From assembly GCF_012911935.1 (NCBI RefSeq), contig NZ_JAAXLA010000011.1:58742-122741 (forward strand): a stretch of DNA of 64,000 nucleotides, in the 5' to 3' direction. A model generated the notes under the pieces. That model saw nothing but the letters and a program-made list of their open reading frames with translations. It did not search any database and was not told the origin of the DNA. Shown piece after piece: positions 1 through 8,158 of the stretch. Source of the stretch: Pseudonocardia acidicola (GTDB taxonomy: Bacteria > Actinomycetota > Actinomycetes > Mycobacteriales > Pseudonocardiaceae). A program made the translations under genes and the position numbers. Position 1 is the first letter of the stretch, and every line of letters begins with the position of its first letter.

Positions 1-427
1 TCTGGAACACCGGGACCACCGGGATGTCCATCTCCGGCCGGAGGAGCGTCAGCGGTGCCATGAACGCGTGATCGATCCGGGGATTGGCCGAAAAGGCCAG
101 GTCGAAGCCCGCGTCCAGACCGTCCTCGAGTAGTTGCGCGGCAAACCCTCCGGCGAGGGACACCCGAGCGCTCGCCACACCGGCGTCGCCCCAGCCAGTG
201 CAGCTCTCCCCGATTCCCACACAGATCTGCGGAAAGGCCTCGTAGCCGAAGGAGTTCAGGTGCTCGCTGCTGATCACGACGATCAGATCGGGGGCCAGCC
301 GGTCGAGCTCCTCCCGGAGCCGGCCGAAGGCCCGGTGCACCGTCTGGTGCCCGCTGTCCTCGGGCCGGTACTTGCGGATCATCATGGCCGTGTGGGAGAC
401 GCCGTAGCCGGCGACGAGGACGCCCAT
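1..427 (-). CDS. LigB-type extradiol dioxygenase, 3' end off window
   Basis: The reverse strand reads an open frame from ATG at 427 to the window edge, giving the first 142 residues of a class III (LigB/MhpB-like) ring-cleavage dioxygenase. Two expected iron ligands are visible: His12 in a V-S-H motif and His56 in S-S-E-H, followed by the typical N-S-F. The catalytic His and the Glu ligand lie outside the window. Its start overlaps the stop of the upstream hydrolase gene (TGATG), so the two are translationally coupled. With that hydrolase it would form a ring-cleavage plus C-C hydrolysis pair for a catecholic intermediate. The exact substrate is unknown. Confidence 0.8.
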   Translation of the reverse strand, partial: MGVLVAGYGVSHTAMMIRKYRPEDSGHQTVHRAFGRLREELDRLAPDLIVVISSEHLNSFGYEAFPQICVGIGESCTGWGDAGVASARVSLAGGFAAQLLEDGLDAGFDLAFSANPRIDHAFMAPLTLLRPEMDIPVVPVFQ

Positions 428-1374
428 CAGACGATCCCGTCTGCGACGTCAGTACAGCCGGCCACCGAGCGCAGGAAGCCGCCGACCACCTCGAGGAACT
501 CGGCCGGCTTCTCGAACTGCGGCCAGTGCCCGGCGTCCTCCATGAGGTAGAAGGAGGCGCCGGGGATGATGCGGCTGGCCGCCTCCCCCACCTGCCACGG
601 CATCGTGGGGTTCTGCCGGGTCCACAGCACCAGCGTCGGACTCGAGATGCGGGCCAGTCGTTCGGCGGTGAGCAATTCATCGGGCCGTGGGTGGGCAGTG
701 AACGCCTCCACGAGCCGACCTGCAACGGTGGCGAAGTCGGGTCGCGTGTAGATGTGCAACCGGGTCTCCACCAGCTCCTGGGTCACGACGGTGGGGTCAT
801 GCATCAGCCACTCCAGCCGGGTGCGCACCTTGTCCCGGGTCGGCTCGTCCAGGGCCTTCCTGGTCGCGTCCCCCACCTTTCGGCCCACCCGGGCGGTGAG
901 GTCGGCGCCGTCCTCGGTCAGTTCCAGCCCGGCTCCGGTCGCGCTGACCAGCGAGGCGACCCGGTCAGGGTGGTGGATGGCGAGCCACGCGGCCACCCAA
1001 CCCCCGAGGGACTGGCCGACCAGGTGAGCCCGGCGAGCGCCGATGGTGTCCAGGAATCCGAGCACGTGTTGCCCGAGCGCCTGGACCGAGTAGTCGAGGG
1101 CCGGCTTGGCGGTGAAGCCGTGCCCGAGCATGTCCAGGGCGTGCACGCGGAAGCCCTGGGCAAGGGGTGTCACCGTGCGTACCCACGTCTCGGCGTGCCC
1201 GCTGATGCCGTGCAGCAGGACCACCGGCTCGCCGGCCCCTGCCTCGATGCTGCGTGTGAGGTGACCACCCGCGTCCCGGAAGCGGACCTCGGCACCGAGC
1301 AGGTCGAGCCAGAACGAGCGCGTCGGTTCGGCGCCGGGTCCCGCTGCCCTCTGACGGACGTCCTCGACTGTCAT
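427..1374 (-). CDS. Alpha/beta hydrolase, meta-cleavage-product hydrolase-like
   Basis: This is a 315-residue alpha/beta hydrolase expected to split the C-C bond of a ring-cleavage product. The oxyanion-loop H-G-I-S-G-H-A-E-T-W is at about 55-64, the nucleophile Ser122 lies in G-Q-S-L-G-G, and His283 in G-H-W-P-Q. The position normally held by the catalytic Asp is Asn255 (W-T-R-Q-N-P), a change shared with the paralogue at 17734-18675. I chose ATG 1374 because GGAGAGAG precedes it; the frame stays open upstream to 1476. It sits between an SDR gene and a LigB dioxygenase on the same strand, which supports a role in meta-cleavage. It could act on another ester or diketone. Confidence 0.8.
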   Translation of the reverse strand: MTVEDVRQRAAGPGAEPTRSFWLDLLGAEVRFRDAGGHLTRSIEAGAGEPVVLLHGISGHAETWVRTVTPLAQGFRVHALDMLGHGFTAKPALDYSVQALGQHVLGFLDTIGARRAHLVGQSLGGWVAAWLAIHHPDRVASLVSATGAGLELTEDGADLTARVGRKVGDATRKALDEPTRDKVRTRLEWLMHDPTVVTQELVETRLHIYTRPDFATVAGRLVEAFTAHPRPDELLTAERLARISSPTLVLWTRQNPTMPWQVGEAASRIIPGASFYLMEDAGHWPQFEKPAEFLEVVGGFLRSVAGCTDVADGIV

Positions 1375-1608
1375 GGACTCTCTCTCCGATGTAGTGACAT
1401 CAGTGCCGGCCCGACTCTCCAGCCGTAGCGCATCGAGGTCCGCCTCATGGTCGGTGCGCAGGCTCCGGGCGGCCATCGCAGATCCGCCGGGCCGGCACAG
1501 GCGGGGGAAATCTCCGCCCGACGCGGTCCCGGCCCAGATCAGGTGGGCGGACTCGCGGCGACAGGAGATCCACGTACCCTCTCCGGATATTCCTCGGCCA
1601 AGGTCCGG

Positions 1609-2697
1609 TCATTGAGTAGGGCCGCCCGCCCAGTTCTCCTGCGAGCCGAGATTCGCCATAGCAGCCGCATAGAGTGCGCCTTGGGCGTCGAACGGTAGGT
1701 GCGGAACGCCGGCTCGCTCGTACTTCGGCATCGCCGCCTCGAGCCGGCTGTACATCTCTTCCATGTCCGACGGCAGCTCGTGGTCCAGCCAGGCGGCGTA
1801 GTCGCCGTAACCGTGGTCGTAGTTCCACTCAGGCACGTAGTACAGCCGACCGGCTGCTCCGCGACCATCCTGAGCAGAGAGGAACAGCGTGATCGGCAAC
1901 AGGTGCTCGGCGATAGCCGGCCGCATGAAGTAGACGACGCCGATCTCGTTGAACGCGCGAGCCGTGGCGTCGAACCACGATGTCCGGGTATGCCCTGGCA
2001 TGATCGCGTTGACCGCGACACCGTCGCTCCGCACCTCTTCACCGAGGTAGAAGGTGAGCGCGGTAACGGCCGCCTTGGTCGCCTGGTACGGCATCTCCAC
2101 TGTCCACGGGCGCAGGCCGTGGTAGCCGCCTCCCGCGGCGACGGGGAGGACGCCGCTGCTGACGACGTTGATGATGCTGCCGCGTCCTCTTTCCCGCATC
2201 GGCTGGATGAACCGGCGGATGACCTTCAGAGTGCCGAAGACGTTGACGCCGAACATCGCTTCCCAGTCCTGGTCTGTCGTGTCCAGGGTGTTGCGGTGCC
2301 CGGTCGGGTAGAAGAGCGTCTCGGAGACCAGCGCGGCGTTGTTGATCAGGACGTCGACGGTCCCGAACCGGTCCATCACCGCGGCGAATGCAGCGTCGAG
2401 CTGGCTGTCGTCGGTGATGTCCACCTCGACGGCCAGCCCCTGCTCGGCTTCGAGCTGCTTGCGGAGGTCCTCGGCCCCGTCCCAGCTCTTGTCGGCGGCG
2501 ACGACCTTCGCGCCGGCACGCATCAACCCTTCGGATATCGACCGGCCGATCCCGCGGGCACCGCCGGTGACGACCGCCACGCGGCCCTCGAGTTCACCCT
2601 GCCACTCGCGCAGCGCCCGCTCCACCATCTGGTTCTGCCTTGCCCTGACCGCGACTGCGCTCGAGTTCTCCGCGTTCCCCACCTCGTCCATCGCCAT
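1609..2697 (-). CDS. Short-chain dehydrogenase/reductase
   Basis: This NAD(P)-dependent SDR has the nucleotide-binding T-G-G-A-R-G-I-G motif, the N-N-A-A structural motif and the catalytic Y-Q-A-T-K. ATG 2697 is preferred because GGGAG lies 5 bases upstream; an upstream ATG at 2778 has no ribosome site. At 362 residues it is longer than the classical 250, with a roughly 40-residue N-terminal lead and a C-terminal extension of more than 70 residues after the Rossmann core. It heads the leftward operon that includes the hydrolase and the LigB gene. A likely role is oxidation of a cis-dihydrodiol or a side-chain alcohol. The conserved element at 2786-2837 lies just upstream. Confidence 0.85.
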   Translation of the reverse strand: MAMDEVGNAENSSAVAVRARQNQMVERALREWQGELEGRVAVVTGGARGIGRSISEGLMRAGAKVVAADKSWDGAEDLRKQLEAEQGLAVEVDITDDSQLDAAFAAVMDRFGTVDVLINNAALVSETLFYPTGHRNTLDTTDQDWEAMFGVNVFGTLKVIRRFIQPMRERGRGSIINVVSSGVLPVAAGGGYHGLRPWTVEMPYQATKAAVTALTFYLGEEVRSDGVAVNAIMPGHTRTSWFDATARAFNEIGVVYFMRPAIAEHLLPITLFLSAQDGRGAAGRLYYVPEWNYDHGYGDYAAWLDHELPSDMEEMYSRLEAAMPKYERAGVPHLPFDAQGALYAAAMANLGSQENWAGGPTQ

Positions 2698-2785
2698 ACT
2701 CGCTCCCAATCCGAAGGATCCCGCTCCGGCGAGTACGAGCCGGTTCAGATACGGCGGTCTCTCCGGGGTGAGGCTCATGGAACGC

Positions 2786-2837
2786 TATGGCGGCGATCAC
2801 ACGCGCGTCTATAGAATAGATTGGATTCCATCTATTC
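2786..2837. promoter_or_regulatory. Conserved LysR-type operator/promoter element, copy 1
   Basis: This lies between the divergent SDR and LysR genes. An inverted repeat GAATAGA (2814-2820) / TCTATTC (2831-2837) abuts a TCTATAGA palindrome at 2808-2815. The block TATGGCGGCGATCACAC at 2786-2802 follows with the same 5-base spacing as in the second copy at 4092-4143, which is in the opposite orientation. Two copies, each upstream of an operon, and an adjacent lysR gene suggest a binding site for that regulator together with core promoter sequence (inference). Confidence 0.65.
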
Positions 2838-2850
2838 AGCGGGAGTATTA

Positions 2851-3738
2851 GTGGAGCTTCGCCAACTGCGTTACTTCGCTGAGGTGGCCCATGTCGGCTC
2901 GTTCCTGGGTGCGGCCCATCAGCTCGACGTGGCCCAGCCGTCGCTATGGCGGCAGGTCAAGGCGCTAGAGGCGGAGTTGGGCGTGACACTCTTCGAGCGC
3001 TCCGGGCGGGGGGTGAAGATCACCAGCGCAGGTTCGCAACTGCTCCCCCGCGCCGATCAGCTGCTTGCACAGGCGGAGGCGATCCGAGTGCTGAGCAGCG
3101 AGCTGACACAGGGTCGCGCCGGTGTGGTGACGGTCGCCTGCGCCTACCCCCACGTACCCCGCTTCCTCGCGCCACTCATCGGTCGCTTCCGCGAGACGCA
3201 TCCGGGTGTCCACGTCGCCGTGCACGAATCAGCCGGGCTGCCGCCCGTGGAGCAGGTCCTCTCCGGCGACGTCGATTTCGTAACCGCCCTGCCGCGAACC
3301 GATGAAGGACTGGCCGGTGGGCGACTGGGGGACGCGGGGATCGTCGTCGTCACCTCCGAGGATCACCCCTGGCGGCACCGGACTCAGATCCCGGTGTCGG
3401 ACCTGGCAGGAGTGCCGGTCATCATCGGCGGGCCCCTCAGCCTGACCCGACGCCTGCTGGAGCCCGCCCTGCGGGCCAGCGGATTCACGCTGAACATCGC
3501 CCTCGAATCGGGGAACACCACCACGCTCATCGCGATGGCGCGCGCTGGCCTGGGAGTCGCCGTCCTGGCCGACGACAACCTCGCTGGGGACCCGGTCGCG
3601 ACCTGGCCGGTCCTCGTGGACGAGCGCTACCCCATGACCACCCCGATCTGGATCTACTGGGCCCGGGGTCGGTCCCTCGCTCCCCCGGTCCGGGCCTTCG
3701 TTCGCCACGTTCAGGGCGCAGAGATCTGCGAGGACTGA
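2851..3738 (+). CDS. LysR-family transcriptional regulator
   Basis: This 295-residue protein begins L-R-Q-L-R-Y-F and has a typical LysR winged helix over residues 1-60 (S-F-L-G-A-A-H-Q-L then Q-P-S-L-W-R-Q-V-K-A-L-E). A periplasmic-binding-like effector domain covers about 90-290. GTG 2851 is chosen because GGGAG at 2841-2845 is well spaced and the family motif starts there; an in-frame ATG at 2821 would overlap the operator. It is divergent from the SDR operon and upstream of the Rieske operon at 4340. It probably activates both through the two conserved elements. The inducer is likely an aromatic acid or pathway intermediate. Confidence 0.9.
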   Translation: MELRQLRYFAEVAHVGSFLGAAHQLDVAQPSLWRQVKALEAELGVTLFERSGRGVKITSAGSQLLPRADQLLAQAEAIRVLSSELTQGRAGVVTVACAYPHVPRFLAPLIGRFRETHPGVHVAVHESAGLPPVEQVLSGDVDFVTALPRTDEGLAGGRLGDAGIVVVTSEDHPWRHRTQIPVSDLAGVPVIIGGPLSLTRRLLEPALRASGFTLNIALESGNTTTLIAMARAGLGVAVLADDNLAGDPVATWPVLVDERYPMTTPIWIYWARGRSLAPPVRAFVRHVQGAEICED

Positions 3739-4091
3739 GACCCGACGTCGCCGACCTGCAGCACCCGAAGAGCCGGCGGGTCTGCTCTCGAACCCGTCGA
3801 GCGGCCACGCCCGGCGGTACCTCATGTGAGGTGAGCCGGGAGCCCGGCCATCCCGCCCGCATCGGTGTGGCTCCGCCGACGGCCTTCGATTCACCTCACG
3901 CCAGCGGAGGCGGCGCTCGGCCAGGGCGAGCCTGGCCGGGAGGGCGCCGGACTCGGGTGACGACCCAGCCTCGGATGTGCAGCCCAGTCACTGACGCCGT
4001 CGACGTGGCCGGCCTGCTCGGTCTCCGGCGCAGACGACACCCCGCCCCCTGATGTGGCAGGTCCGAACTGTGAGCGAGCAATGCTGAAACT
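3739..4091. other. Intergenic region, no gene recognised
   Basis: No convincing reading frame was found. A short hairpin GCCGGG-AG-CCCGGC at about 3834-3847 could weakly terminate lysR. A 9-base inverted pair GTGAGGTGA (3826-3834) / TCACCTCAC (3891-3899) is too widely spaced to interpret. Confidence 0.4.
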
Positions 4092-4143
4092 GGATAATTT
4101 CAATCCGAATTATTCTATAGACATGAGTGTGACCGCCGCCATA
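4092..4143. promoter_or_regulatory. Conserved LysR-type operator/promoter element, copy 2
   Basis: An inverted repeat GGATAATT (4092-4099) / AATTATTC (4108-4115) overlaps TCTATAGA at 4114-4121. GTGTGA and CGCCGCCATA follow at 4127-4143 with the spacing seen in copy 1. It lies about 195 bases upstream of the Rieske alpha start at 4340 and is oriented toward it. It is likely the control region of the 4340-10388 operon. Confidence 0.65.
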
Positions 4144-4339
4144 ACGTCCTGCTGCACACCGCACGACGGCGCTCTGCGGCTGGTATGGGCCCACGACTTT
4201 GTCCGGCGACGTCACCTACGCACAGGAGCGCAGACCCGGGACCAGGCGCCGACCGACTGATGAAGGGCAGCAACTCAGCACAGCCCTACAACTACTTCGA
4301 GCAGCGGTACGTCCGCATTCTCAACGAGAGGAAGCCATC

Positions 4340-5692
4340 GTGACGAGCGTCGGTGAGCTGCGGGGGTTAGTGGACTGGCAGAACGGCCTTGTCGCGCCCG
4401 CGATCCACTTCGATGAAGACCTGTACCGCCTCGAAGCAGACCGCGTCTTCAGCCGAGCCTGGCTGGTGGTCGGTCACGAGGACATGGTCCGCAAGCCCGG
4501 GGACTACATCACGAACTACATGGGCGAGGTGCCCGTCATCGTGGTACGGGACGCCGCGGGACAGATCCGTGTGCTGGTGAACAAGTGCGCACACCGCGGT
4601 AACCAGGTGTGCCTGTTCGACCGCGGCAACGTCAAGGGGTTCACCTGCTCTTACCACGGGTGGAGCTTCGGGCTCGACGGAACGCTGACCGGTGCACCGA
4701 TGGAGCAGATGCTCTACCGGGGGCAGCTGGACAAGACGGCCTGGGGCCTGGAGGAGGCCGCCAAGATTGCGAACTTCCACGGGTTGCTCCTCGCCTCCTT
4801 CGACCCCGACGCTCCCGAGCTGCACGAGTGGCTCGGCGAGGACGTGCGCTGGTGGCTGGAGAACTTCGTTCTCGGCACCCCTCTCGGAGGGCTGGAGGCG
4901 TTGCCCGGATGGCACCGGTATCGCTCACCCGGGAACTGGAAGCTCATTTCCGAGAACTTCATCGGCGACGACTACCACGTGTACTCCGCGACGCATGTCG
5001 CGTGGCTGGGGATCATGCAGGAGTTCAAGGAGAAGGGCATCACGATCCCGATCACCAGTTACCCCGGTTACGCGGAGCCGCCGATGTACGAGGCCAGCAG
5101 CGGCTACGGCCGGGGCTGCCCGATGGGCATGGGCATGGTTCTCGCCGACAACGACTCGATGTACCACCGCGATCTCGCCGAGGCCAAGGAACTCGGCCCG
5201 GAGGCGGTCGAGTGGGTGGAGTACCGGCAGCAGAAGCTCCTCGAGGTGGTCAAGGACCGGCCCGTCAAGCCCTACAGCTTCATGAACGGGCTGCTGTTCC
5301 CCAACATGGGGCTCATGGGGTTCTTCTCCCCGATGCTGGGACGGCACTTCCAGATGTTCCACCCGCGTGGGCCCCTCGAGCACGAATGCTGGCAGTGGAC
5401 CATGGTGGAGCGAGAGGCCCCGCAAGTGGTCAAAGACCTCGCGATCCAGCGGGTGTACCAGGGCCAGCACATGGCGGGCCTCATCGCCCCGGACGACGTC
5501 GAAAACCTCGAACGCATGGTCGAGGCCGGCCGTGCCGAGCGAAATTGGCAGCGCCCCTTCCACTACGGCCTGCAGGCCGGCCACGAGGACGAGGGTCCAC
5601 AGGGGCTGCCGGGAAACCTCGGCCCCAACCCGAGCGAGGTCAACCAGCGCCAGTTCTACCGGTTCTGGCTCGAGCTGATGGAACGGAACTAG
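4340..5692 (+). CDS. Rieske aromatic-ring-hydroxylating dioxygenase, alpha subunit
   Basis: This catalytic large subunit (450 aa) would add O2 to an aromatic ring. The Rieske [2Fe-2S] ligands are Cys83, His85, Cys103 and His106. The mononuclear iron facial triad includes His213 and His219, with bridging Asp210. The five-residue gap between the two histidines resembles biphenyl/toluene-type oxygenases rather than the four-residue gap of naphthalene-type enzymes. GTG 4340 is preferred because GAGAGGAAG precedes it and the family N-terminus starts there. The beta subunit follows after 2 bases, and a Rieske ferredoxin lies further down the same operon (9121). The substrate is unknown. Confidence 0.93.
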   Translation: MTSVGELRGLVDWQNGLVAPAIHFDEDLYRLEADRVFSRAWLVVGHEDMVRKPGDYITNYMGEVPVIVVRDAAGQIRVLVNKCAHRGNQVCLFDRGNVKGFTCSYHGWSFGLDGTLTGAPMEQMLYRGQLDKTAWGLEEAAKIANFHGLLLASFDPDAPELHEWLGEDVRWWLENFVLGTPLGGLEALPGWHRYRSPGNWKLISENFIGDDYHVYSATHVAWLGIMQEFKEKGITIPITSYPGYAEPPMYEASSGYGRGCPMGMGMVLADNDSMYHRDLAEAKELGPEAVEWVEYRQQKLLEVVKDRPVKPYSFMNGLLFPNMGLMGFFSPMLGRHFQMFHPRGPLEHECWQWTMVEREAPQVVKDLAIQRVYQGQHMAGLIAPDDVENLERMVEAGRAERNWQRPFHYGLQAGHEDEGPQGLPGNLGPNPSEVNQRQFYRFWLELMERN

Positions 5693-5694
5693 CG

Positions 5695-6186
5695 ATGACG
5701 ATCGGCTGGGAGCAGAAGCGAGAGCTCGAGGACTTCCTGTACCGGGAGGCGCACATCCTCGACGAACACCGCCTCGAAGACTGGCTGGACCTGTTCACCG
5801 AGGACGCCGAGTACCTGGTCCCCCTCCGGGAGTACGTGCAAGGAGACGTGGCTCCGGCCGGCCACCCCGTCATCAAGGACGACAAGGCGATGCTGACGGC
5901 GCGGGTCCGCAAGGACGCCACCGGCTACTCCCACGTGGAGACCCCGGTTTCGATGACCTGCCACCTGATAAGCAACATCGTGGTGGACGAGGGCCCCACC
6001 CCGGACGAGGTCGAGGTGCTGAGCGCGTTCACCGTGCGCCAGGCCCGGAAGCTGCGCGACGAGGCGTGGTGGGCAGGCCGGCGCCACGACCGAATGCGGC
6101 GTGTGAACGGTGGTTGGAAGATCGCGCGGCGTGAGGTGCATCTCGACGCGACGGTGCTGCCGCGAGGCATCGCCATCTTCTTCTGA
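5695..6186 (+). CDS. Aromatic-ring-hydroxylating dioxygenase, beta subunit
   Basis: This 163-residue small subunit has the SnoaL/NTF2-like fold. It starts with the usual acidic helix (E-D-F-L-Y-R-E-A), then D-W-L-D-L-F-T-E-D-A-E-Y, and ends W-K-I-A-R-R-E-V-H-L-D with the hydrophobic tail I-A-I-F-F. It would form the alpha3beta3 hexamer with the preceding gene, two bases away. The family has no catalytic residues; it stabilises the alpha trimer. Confidence 0.92.
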   Translation: MTIGWEQKRELEDFLYREAHILDEHRLEDWLDLFTEDAEYLVPLREYVQGDVAPAGHPVIKDDKAMLTARVRKDATGYSHVETPVSMTCHLISNIVVDEGPTPDEVEVLSAFTVRQARKLRDEAWWAGRRHDRMRRVNGGWKIARREVHLDATVLPRGIAIFF

Positions 6187-6250
6187 CCCGCTCACCGGGA
6201 TCGGTGCCGGCCGGCTCACCAGTGGCTCCATCGACCAAAGGAACACGCAG

Positions 6251-6373
6251 GTGGCAGAAAACGGAGTAGAGAGCCCGCAGGACCAGCCGGCCCGTCGAAC
6301 CGTCGCCCCCAGGCACAGCCACATCGCCGACCGAATGGTCGTCGCACGTGCGGCCGGGGAGCAGAACAAGTGA
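6251..6373 (+). CDS. Small coupled ORF, 40 aa, unknown
   Basis: A GTG-initiated frame of 40 codons follows AAAGGA (6237-6242) and ends in a TGA that overlaps the GTG of the next hydrolase (GTGA at 6370-6373). Its product is polar and basic (A-P-R-H-S-H-I-A-D-R-M near the middle), with no membrane segment or signal peptide. The ribosome site and the stop-start overlap argue for real translation, either as a small accessory protein or as a leader that couples translation. I do not recognise a family. Confidence 0.4.
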   Translation: MAENGVESPQDQPARRTVAPRHSHIADRMVVARAAGEQNK

Positions 6374-7221
6374 GGACCGGACCAACTTCAGTGGCTGCCC
6401 TGACCGAGGAAGGCACGAGTACCTACGCGCAGGCCGGGGCCTACCGGATGCACTACCACGAGGCAGGGCACGGACCCGCCGTTGTCATGCTGCACGGCGG
6501 GGGTCCGGGCGCGACGGCGTGGTCCAACTTCAGCCACAACATCGGGCCCTTCGCCGAGCGCCACCGCACCGTGCTGGTCGACATGCTCGGCTTCGGCCGC
6601 TCCGACTCAGTGGTGTTCGACAGCGAACCCGCCACCACGGTGCGGGCTCGTGCGCTGCGCGACCTGCTGGACACCCTCGGCATCGAGCGAGCCAGTTTCG
6701 TCGGCAACTCCATGGGCGGCACCACGGCGATGGCCTTCGCGGTCGACTACCCGGAGCGCACGGAGCGGCTCGTCCTCATGGGCGCCGCAGGGATGACACG
6801 CACCCTGATCGTGCCGCAGCCGACAGAGGGGCACCGACGCCTCGCCGAGGCCAGCGCCGACCCCAGCGTCGAAACCATGCAGGAACTCGTCAACACCATG
6901 CTCTACGACCCGAGCATCGTGAGCCGGGAAATGATCGAGGCCCGGGCGCAGGCGGCGCGGAACGAGTCCCATCGCGACGCCGCAGCACGCTCGACGGCGC
7001 TGTGGCGCGACCAGGCCGAAGAGCTCGCCCGCATCCGGGCGAGAACCCTCATCATCTGGGGACGCGAGGACCGTGTGAATCCACTCGAGATCGGTCTGCA
7101 GCTCCTGCGAGACATCCCCGGCTCCCGCCTGCTCGTCTTCCGCGAGTGCGGGCACTGGGCGCAGATCGAGCACGCGGCAGAATTCAACCGCGTCGCCCTG
7201 GAATTTCTCGCAGCAGCGTGA
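6370..7221 (+). CDS. Meta-cleavage-product hydrolase (alpha/beta hydrolase)
   Basis: This 283-residue enzyme matches the BphD/MhpC/HsaD class. It has the H-G-G-G-P-G-A oxyanion loop at 42-48, nucleophile Ser114 in G-N-S-M-G-G, acid Asp234 in W-G-R-E-D, and His262 in G-H-W-A-Q. It would hydrolyse the vinylogous 1,5-diketone made by extradiol cleavage into an acid and a dienoate. It is second in line after the Rieske alpha/beta pair and before two LigB dioxygenases, so it probably serves this operon. The 4-base GTGA overlap with the small ORF indicates coupling. Confidence 0.9.
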   Translation: MRTGPTSVAALTEEGTSTYAQAGAYRMHYHEAGHGPAVVMLHGGGPGATAWSNFSHNIGPFAERHRTVLVDMLGFGRSDSVVFDSEPATTVRARALRDLLDTLGIERASFVGNSMGGTTAMAFAVDYPERTERLVLMGAAGMTRTLIVPQPTEGHRRLAEASADPSVETMQELVNTMLYDPSIVSREMIEARAQAARNESHRDAAARSTALWRDQAEELARIRARTLIIWGREDRVNPLEIGLQLLRDIPGSRLLVFRECGHWAQIEHAAEFNRVALEFLAAA

Positions 7222-7238
7222 CCGAAAGGTGGAGTGCA

Positions 7239-8138
7239 GTGGGCGAGACTACCTTCCAGCCCCGATCCCGATGGGTTGTGGTGCCACAGGTGCGCTCCAT
7301 GCGAGAGACTGTCTACGGCATCCGGACCCGTTACGTCGAGGCGGGCGAGGGCGAACCGGTGGTGCTGGTGCATGGTGGTGGCCCCGGGGCGTCCGGCGCC
7401 AGCGGATGGGCGCGGATCCTGCCCCTGCTGGCACGGCACTTCCACGTGCTGGCCATCGACCTCATCGGCTCCGGTCACACCGACAAGCCACTGGTCGACT
7501 ACTCGTTCCAGACCCTCGTCGACCACGTGGCGGGATTCGTGGACGCGCTCGGCCTGACGCAGGTGAGGCTCGTCGGCAACTCCCAGGGCGCCTACGTCGC
7601 GATGCGCTATGCCCTGGACCATCCCGCCCGGGTCAACCAGGTAGGGACGATCGCGACGGCGACCCTCGCGACTGCGGTCGGCCTGCGCGACGACGGGCGG
7701 GCGGTGCCGCTGCCGGCCTTCGACGGCACCCGAGCGTCCCTCGTCGCCTTCATGCAGGCCATCGTCAACGACCGGGCGAAGCTCACCGACGAGCTGATCG
7801 ACGCGCGGTTCCGGTCGGCGTCACTGCCCGGGCATCGGGAGATGCTGGACTCTCTGTGGAACTACCGCAAACTCGTGACCGAGGACCCCGACCAGCAGCA
7901 GGTGTTCGAGGTACGGGAGCGGCTGACAAAACTCACCGTGCCGTGGTGTGTCATCTGGGGCGCCGATGACCGCACGGCCCCCGTGGAGACCCTCGGCGCG
8001 GGCCTACGCGAGCTCTACCCGCGGGTGCCGTTCCACGTGGTGGAGGGCGCAGGCCACCAGGCCCAGACCGACCAGCCGCAGGCGGTCTACGAGCTGCTCA
8101 TGAACTTCTTCGTGCGCACCGCAGCCTCCGCCGGCTGA
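7239..8138 (+). CDS. Meta-cleavage-product hydrolase (alpha/beta hydrolase), second copy
   Basis: This 299-residue paralogue of the preceding gene has H-G-G-G-P-G-A-S at 45-52, nucleophile Ser115 in G-N-S-Q-G-A, Asp244 in W-G-A-D-D and His273 in G-A-G-H. GTG 7239 is chosen for the GGTGGAG just upstream; an alternative GTG at 7218 overlaps the previous stop. Two hydrolases in tandem with two LigB-type dioxygenases suggest either two successive ring cleavages, as in biaryl or polycyclic degradation, or two substrate ranges. Confidence 0.9.
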   Translation: MGETTFQPRSRWVVVPQVRSMRETVYGIRTRYVEAGEGEPVVLVHGGGPGASGASGWARILPLLARHFHVLAIDLIGSGHTDKPLVDYSFQTLVDHVAGFVDALGLTQVRLVGNSQGAYVAMRYALDHPARVNQVGTIATATLATAVGLRDDGRAVPLPAFDGTRASLVAFMQAIVNDRAKLTDELIDARFRSASLPGHREMLDSLWNYRKLVTEDPDQQQVFEVRERLTKLTVPWCVIWGADDRTAPVETLGAGLRELYPRVPFHVVEGAGHQAQTDQPQAVYELLMNFFVRTAASAG

Positions 8139-8158
8139 CACGTCGGAGGTGTACAGCT

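Noticed and set aside
134..550. Forward open frame opposite the LigB/hydrolase start
   Set aside because: It lies antisense to two genes with clear active-site motifs and has no family features; long antisense frames are expected at this GC content.
526..1428. 300-codon forward frame
   Set aside because: Antisense shadow of the hydrolase at 427-1374; composition rich in Gly, Arg, Pro with no motif.
3826..3899. Inverted pair GTGAGGTGA/TCACCTCAC as operator
   Set aside because: Arms are 56 bases apart with no second copy; could be chance.
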